Shown here: in pieces, positions 60,101 through 64,000 of the stretch
Numbering within the stretch: position 1 is the stretch's first letter
How the letters are laid out: each line of letters opens with the position of its first letter
Assembly (NCBI GenBank): GCA_050084515.1
Contig: CM114274.1
Location: 24,180,001 to 24,244,000, forward strand
DNA: 64,000 nucleotides
Source: Blasia pusilla
Taxonomy: Eukaryota; Marchantiophyta; Marchantiopsida; Blasiales
Reading direction: 5' to 3'
The notes under the pieces: model-generated
What the model was told of the DNA's origin: nothing
Database searches by the model: none
Seen by the model: the letters and a program-made list of their open reading frames with translations, nothing else
Program-made: the position numbers and the translations under genes

Positions 60101-63100
60101 AGGGGCTATCCTATAAGAGCAAGAGGCTTACCAGAGCACTCTCATTCTCTTCTCTACTATTCCCAGCTCCTGGACCTGCGAACTTCAGTATTGCTGCCCC
60201 TCAGCTTGGGTGGCTGACCTATTGTGATAGAAGGAGTTGATGTTTTGGAGGACCTGCTGCTGGAGGAGATAGTGTGCTGCTTGAAAAGGCATCAATAGTG
60301 TAGAGAGTCTCTTCTTCCTATAGGGAGGAAGTTTGTGAGTAGTAGATCAATCAGATCTCTCTCATGTTTTTGTAAGTACAGAGTTTCCTTTCCTATTTGA
60401 CGTCTGTGAAGCTATTCCATGTATCTATAATCTGTTGTAACTTCTTGGAGCTTGGAGAAACAAATTAGCTCTGTAATCAAAGTCAGTATTTGTTTACTCC
60501 TGTTTTTCTTTTATCAAGCTCTGTGGGATTTGGAATTCCAGACTGAGAATCCACTTAGCACATGGGACTACATTTCCAGCTATGTACCACATATGAGCAG
60601 AAGAACCTGAGTTTCTTTCTTGGATTCTGAGAATCGGAGTTTATATATGACAGACCTGCCTTAGAAGGACGCTGAGCATTCTGCGAGTGGCCTCATGCAT
60701 TTCAGAGTCACGAACTGTTGCTAGCGCATCAATCTGTAAGGCAGGAAACAGTTTTACTTGAGATTTCAAATATATGATGGGCATATTTACGTAGGACAGC
60801 CAGAGCAAATGTGTTTCTCTACTCACATCTTTTCTTCACTAGTGATGACTTCCTCCCCGAAAGACAATGAACCACCACCACACACTAACAGTGAATATCC
60901 AACTTCACTTGATTTGTTGCAGAGCAGCATCAGGAGCATTGTAGCTACATCGACTCTAACTTTGAACAAAAAAGTGAAGCGTTTTCTTGGTGTTCTACAT
61001 CCTGCTTCTCACAACATGAAATCACATATTTATGTCCACAGAGGTACACTAGACTTGAAAACCCGATGACACTGAACATGCCATACCTCATCTAGAAAAA
61101 GTATGGCACCATCTGCGAGCTCATTCCCTGCATGGAAAATTGATGCCAGTAGGCGCTCACTCTCACCAAAGTACTTCGACATGACTACCTCCAAAGGCAC
61201 ATATAACAAAGGTACACCCTGCACCATAATAAGTTTCAGTTTCACTGCTAAAAAAATACAGCGTATTTCTTGATTTTGGCCTCCCCACAATCTGAAAAGT
61301 AGGGCAATCTTTCTGCACGTCTTCTACCTGTGAGTATGTGGTCCGATTGACCACCTGATTTAGATTCTGATTGACTGCCTCTAATCTTTGGTCTACCGAC
61401 TCTCATAAACTATCTCAATTTTATCTTGGCTGTTTTCATCAGAAACCTAGTGGCAAGACACATTGGAGCCTTGGATAGTAAACTTACTGCTTGGTTTGCT
61501 ATTACTCTTGCGCATGAAGTTTTGCCTGTACCTGCAGAGTGATCAATAAAAGACTGTCACCACACCAGTATGTTACTAGGGAACTGCAACAACACTTTTG
61601 AGTTTGCTATTTCAAACAGTACCATTGGTCTCACAATGCAGATACTGGTTCCATACAAACAGAGACAAATGGGAAGTCACCTGGAGGTCCTTCAAAGAGA
61701 ATGGCACGTGGGCGATTAGACTCAAACTTTCGCCGCGTTCCCCGAGCAATGGAGTCATAAACCTCAGGTCGCTTCAGTGCTAGCAACACAGTGTCCTCTA
61801 TCTCTCTGAGATCACAAACAGTACCGAGAATTGATCTTCAAGTGCTTGGAAAGAGCTCCATCCACTAGAAAGTTAAATTACAAGGAACCATGTACTTCGG
61901 TGGTCTCTTCCAGCAGCAGATATAAATATGAATCCTCAGTGTACCTCACCACTTCGATAATTTTCAGCTGGTGTGATAGATTAAGGTTTTCCTTTCCATA
62001 GGAAGCTCAGTGACGTGAGAAGTTTGAAAGTACCACTTCACTAACTTAACGATGGTCTATGAACCATTTCTCAGTAAATTCATAGCAGTTCGTCATTGGC
62101 TATTCTATATCGTGCTATAGCTTCCTTTGACAAATAGTCCCACAGATGTAGGACATTCAAGTCATGAAAACCTGATTTCCCTTGAATCAAGGTTCTGGGC
62201 AGTAGAATCTGACAACACCCTCTCTTTGCTCACTTACAGGCCCCACCTTGGATTGTTCAGTAGTGCTTCTCATTTATTTCATCACGTGATGCTCAACAAT
62301 TTCAGTACAGAAATCTTGCACTATCTTCTGAACTGAGCGATCTATTGCCCTGGAATGTAGGGAAAGTCTGCCAATTGAGATGTGGGTTTCCCTCCATAGT
62401 GGTATATTTTCTGGATTTCTATCTGGGTCAATAATGAGTGTAAGAAGCAAGTGTTTAAAATCATATCATCTAACCAGCTGAGGAATGACCATGGTGGCAA
62501 AACAACAGGTATTCAGCCTAGAACTACCGTGCATAAAGGAATGACTCACCGCTTTTGTTCATGGTAGCCTGCAAGGCTGTCCCAAGTAGCCTGTTCAACA
62601 TCAGCAGCATCCGCACTTGAATTCAGGCCATAGACTTTAACACCCATAGATTCGAGGGATTCCAACACTTTTGTCTTTCCCCTCCCAGAAATATGATTCC
62701 CACCATTGTTTGATCGATCTCGTTGACCTTCTCCAATTCCAGGTCGATATTTCCAACGGCTACTGGCAGACCATCCATCAGTGGATTCTCCCTCTCGAGT
62801 AATATCTCCAAAAGGTTCACCAGCAAAGTCTGTGCTAGAACCACTATCTCGCTTCCTAGATTTTTTCTTGTCACCAGCAGATTCTTCCTCTACTCCACCA
62901 GCGATTCGCAAAGAGCTAATTACTGCATCCAGCTCCTTGGAAGTCAAATACCCTTTCTTGAGAAACTCCACTTCCTGACACAAGTTGGAGGACGAGGTGG
63001 GGTACTAAGAATACAAATCAACAGGGCTGCAATGCTTGGACATAATACCCATTTCATGTAAAGGTGTGTCTAGATTTTACACAAGGTAGGTATCCTACAA

Positions 63101-64000
63101 CTATGCTTTATGCAAACCGCTAATTGAAACTCACAGAATGCAGGAGTAATGGATGCCACACGCTCAGGGCCGAGTTCAGTATAACCAGAAGAATGCTAGT
63201 GGAGAAGTCACTCACAATGGTCTTGTAATCGCCGATAAGGGGTTCAAACATCAAGACACAAAGCTTGTTTGTTTCAGAACCTTGGTCTTCTCTATGATGA
63301 ACCGTGTCCTGATCATCCCTTGACAGCAATTGCTCTGGGACTGTGATTATAAGCTGGCGAGCCACAGTGCTTGAAGAGGAAGGTCATGCAAATTGCATTT
63401 GGCTCATCAGCATGCACTCGTTTCAATTCAGAAGTTTGAACTCAACAGTTGCTGTGAAGAACGTAGCCACAACCATACCCAACAATAGCAGAAAGGGAGT
63501 GTCCAGAAACTTGTAATTATCTTTCACTGAAATTGATAGTGTGGATCCACTGGTACAAAGCATGCTGCTATACAATATTCGGACTTTTAGAGCACTATAA
63601 GCGAAGTGGCAAACAGCCAACTATCAGATGTCACGTGGGCTGACGAACATGAAACTGCTGTTTGGGTGTACATCAGATTCCAGTGGGCTTCAGGATTCTC
63701 GGACAGTTCTTACCTGTCTGAAGCTTGTACGATCATTTCACTACCTCCCCCTCTTCCAGGAGTTTTTGCGCCGAGGCGATTGACCATGTCCACAATCAGG
63801 TGAGAAATATCACAGGATGTTGACAAGGGAAAGCGGATAGAAACCTGGCAAGAGTCCAGGTTAGTCAAGCGTGTGTGCTACATACAACAAGAGATTTGTC
63901 CATAGCATTGTCTTCAAGACAACGTAAGAAGCAATCACATTCAAGGGTTATACAAGGGTCCCCCTTTGCAGTCAGAGCGCAATTCCTTTGCCACGTAGCA
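48189..64000 (-). CDS. Plant AAA-type ATPase (5' end outside the window), interrupted by a Copia tandem in one intron
   Basis: Exons on the minus strand: >64000-63886, 63844-63714, 63369-63216, 62974-62550, 61805-61681, 61531-61488, 61218-61087, 60733-60656, 50367-50285, 50021-49899, 48677-48617 and 48350-48189. All join in phase with GT-AG introns to 543 in-window residues and a stop. AAA landmarks: Walker A GPPGTGKTS (split by an intron), Walker B ILFLDE, the second region of homology ([20 protein letters not shown]), sensor 1 [11 protein letters not shown], the arginine-finger region SRFDS, and [20 protein letters not shown]. The N-terminal part has a Cys-rich motif ([18 protein letters not shown]) seen in plant AAA ATPases that are usually annotated only by family. 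Its cellular role is not known to me. The intron 60655-50368 (10,288 nt) contains two Copia elements in antisense. All visible key residues are intact. Confidence 0.93.
50521..50525 (+). other. Left target-site duplication TCAAG
   Basis: TCAAG abuts LTR1 and recurs right after LTR3 at 60514-60518. This is the 5-bp duplication expected from one Copia integration event. Confidence 0.85.
50526..51156 (+). repeat. Copia LTR1
   Basis: 631 bp. It contains a TATA-like CTATAAGAG about 230 bp in. It differs from LTR2 and LTR3 by TGTGCTTTGCTTG where both others have TGTGCTGCTTG. Confidence 0.93.
51157..51169 (+). other. Primer-binding site of Copia copy 1
   Basis: GGTTATGGGCCCA directly follows LTR1. 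It is complementary to the anticodon region of initiator tRNA-Met, the internal half-tRNA priming type known from Drosophila copia. Copy 2 has the same motif at 55832-55844. Confidence 0.8.
51161..52399 (+). pseudogene. Copia copy 1 gag and protease
   Basis: Gag starts near [20 protein letters not shown] (ATG 51179). It shifts frame at about 51390 to [18 protein letters not shown], and shifts again near 51780 in an A/G run. The zinc knuckle [14 protein letters not shown] and the protease [12 protein letters not shown] lie at about 51800-52040. A small indel at about 52038 breaks the frame; the last part ends at 52399. The corresponding region in copy 2 is one frame from 56061 to 57077. Confidence 0.88.
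52400..53395 (+). pseudogene. Copia copy 1 integrase
   Basis: Pre-integrase [13 protein letters not shown] and [14 protein letters not shown], then the core with [22 protein letters not shown] and a distorted GAAERLN region. The indel near 52607 (GTGTGGACGATG, one C short of copy 2) and those near 52827 and 52840 shift the frame. The conserved [17 protein letters not shown] block ends at 53395. Confidence 0.85.
53593..55195 (+). pseudogene. Copia copy 1 reverse transcriptase and RNase H
   Basis: RT reads [34 protein letters not shown] and [15 protein letters not shown] (active site intact). RNase H shows [17 protein letters not shown] and [18 protein letters not shown] and continues to 55195. 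One- or two-base deletions near 53993, 54153 and 54617, relative to copy 2, split it into four frames. Confidence 0.9.
55203..55831 (+). repeat. Copia LTR2, shared by both copies
   Basis: 629 bp. It follows the purine tract GAGTGGGAG of copy 1 and precedes the primer site of copy 2. No target duplication separates the two elements. Confidence 0.95.
55856..57077 (+). pseudogene. Copia copy 2 gag and protease
   Basis: It begins [14 protein letters not shown] at 55856. A frameshift at about 56064, shared with copy 1, leads into a 338-codon frame (56061-57077) holding gag, the zinc knuckle [14 protein letters not shown] and the protease [14 protein letters not shown] second shared frameshift after DLKKIL (about 57075) separates it from the integrase. 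Confidence 0.9.
57078..58077 (+). pseudogene. Copia copy 2 integrase
   Basis: Frames 57119-57388, 57312-57659 and 57644-57991 overlap. Catalytic residues are visible in [25 protein letters not shown] and [14 protein letters not shown], so D, D and E are all present. An extra T in GTCTATTTTGATG (about 57366) breaks a frame that is open in copy 1. A shared shift lies at [14 protein letters not shown] (about 57655). Confidence 0.9.
58275..59764 (+). CDS. Copia copy 2 reverse transcriptase and RNase H (436-codon frame)
   Basis: The frame 58454-59764 is uninterrupted across the whole RT and most of RNase [104 protein letters not shown] and [17 protein letters not shown]. The upstream piece 58275-58457 ([20 protein letters not shown]) is separated by a one-base shift that both copies share. 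Near 59688 a single base is missing compared with copy 1, which changes the last residues. Confidence 0.92.
59886..60513 (+). repeat. Copia LTR3
   Basis: 628 bp. It follows the polypurine tract GAGTGGGAG and ends in TTTTCTTTTA, immediately before TCAAG. It shares with LTR2 the TGTGCTGCTTG variant that distinguishes both from LTR1. Confidence 0.95.
60514..60518 (+). other. Right target-site duplication TCAAG
   Basis: It matches 50521-50525 and closes the Copia array. AAA ATPase intron sequence continues after it. Confidence 0.85.

Larger units (their letters stand above)
50526..60513 (+). mobile_element. Tandem of two Copia elements sharing the middle LTR
   Basis: LTR1 50526-51156, internal 1, LTR2 55203-55831, internal 2, LTR3 59886-60513. 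The LTRs start TGTTGAAATTGC and end TTTTCTTTTA. One pair of TCAAG duplications flanks the whole array and none is seen at LTR2. The copies are nearly identical, so the array is young. It lies in an intron of the AAA ATPase gene, in antisense. Likely origins are unequal recombination between LTRs or integration of a tandem cDNA. Confidence 0.95.

Noticed and set aside
61598-61783. Plus-strand frame over an AAA ATPase exon
   Set aside because: Antisense to the exon that encodes the residues leading into Walker A.

Overview
This window looks like nuclear DNA of a land plant. Two host genes have plant-type families and GT-AG introns: a DREPP/PCaP-type plasma-membrane protein and a plant AAA ATPase. 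Most of the rest is LTR retrotransposon in different states of decay. I cannot name the species. The alanine/proline-rich DREPP tail and the methyltransferase-carrying Gypsy element would suit a non-seed plant, but that is a guess.

Layout. 0.4-2.5 kb: a complete four-exon DREPP gene on the minus strand, with a GC-rich leader/promoter up to 3.7 kb. 3.74-5.35 kb: a foldback with two nearly identical 673-bp inverted arms. 5.35-18 kb: AT-rich sequence without convincing genes, holding a retroelement relic, a degenerate minisatellite, a short inverted repeat and an (AG)40 tract. 18.1-21.7 kb: a badly decayed minus-strand Gypsy relic. 22.75-29.2 kb: a much better preserved minus-strand chromovirus (gag, protease, RT, RNase H, integrase, chromodomain), killed mainly by point stops. 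29.2-31.4 kb: a truncated minus-strand copy of an unusual Gypsy element, fused to the chromovirus LTR. 34.0-43.05 kb: the longer plus-strand copy of that element. Its order is gag, two zinc knuckles, aspartic protease, cytosine-5 DNA methyltransferase, RT, RNase H, integrase, PHD finger. It sits inside a broken and apparently inverted old Copia element (32.7-33.9 and 43.05-45.9 kb).

48.2-64 kb: a minus-strand AAA ATPase gene whose twelve visible exons join in frame; its 5' end lies beyond the window. One 10.3-kb intron holds a young Copia tandem (LTR-internal-LTR-internal-LTR, 50526-60513), antisense to the gene and bounded by one 5-bp target duplication.

The most remarkable system is the Gypsy element that carries its own cytosine methyltransferase and a terminal PHD finger. 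Both copies are now dead. At three sites a stop in the longer copy faces CGA or CAG in the other, the pattern expected from deamination of methylated cytosine. Retrotransposon-borne cytosine methyltransferases have been reported in charophyte algae and dinoflagellates; a copy beside ordinary land-plant genes deserves attention.
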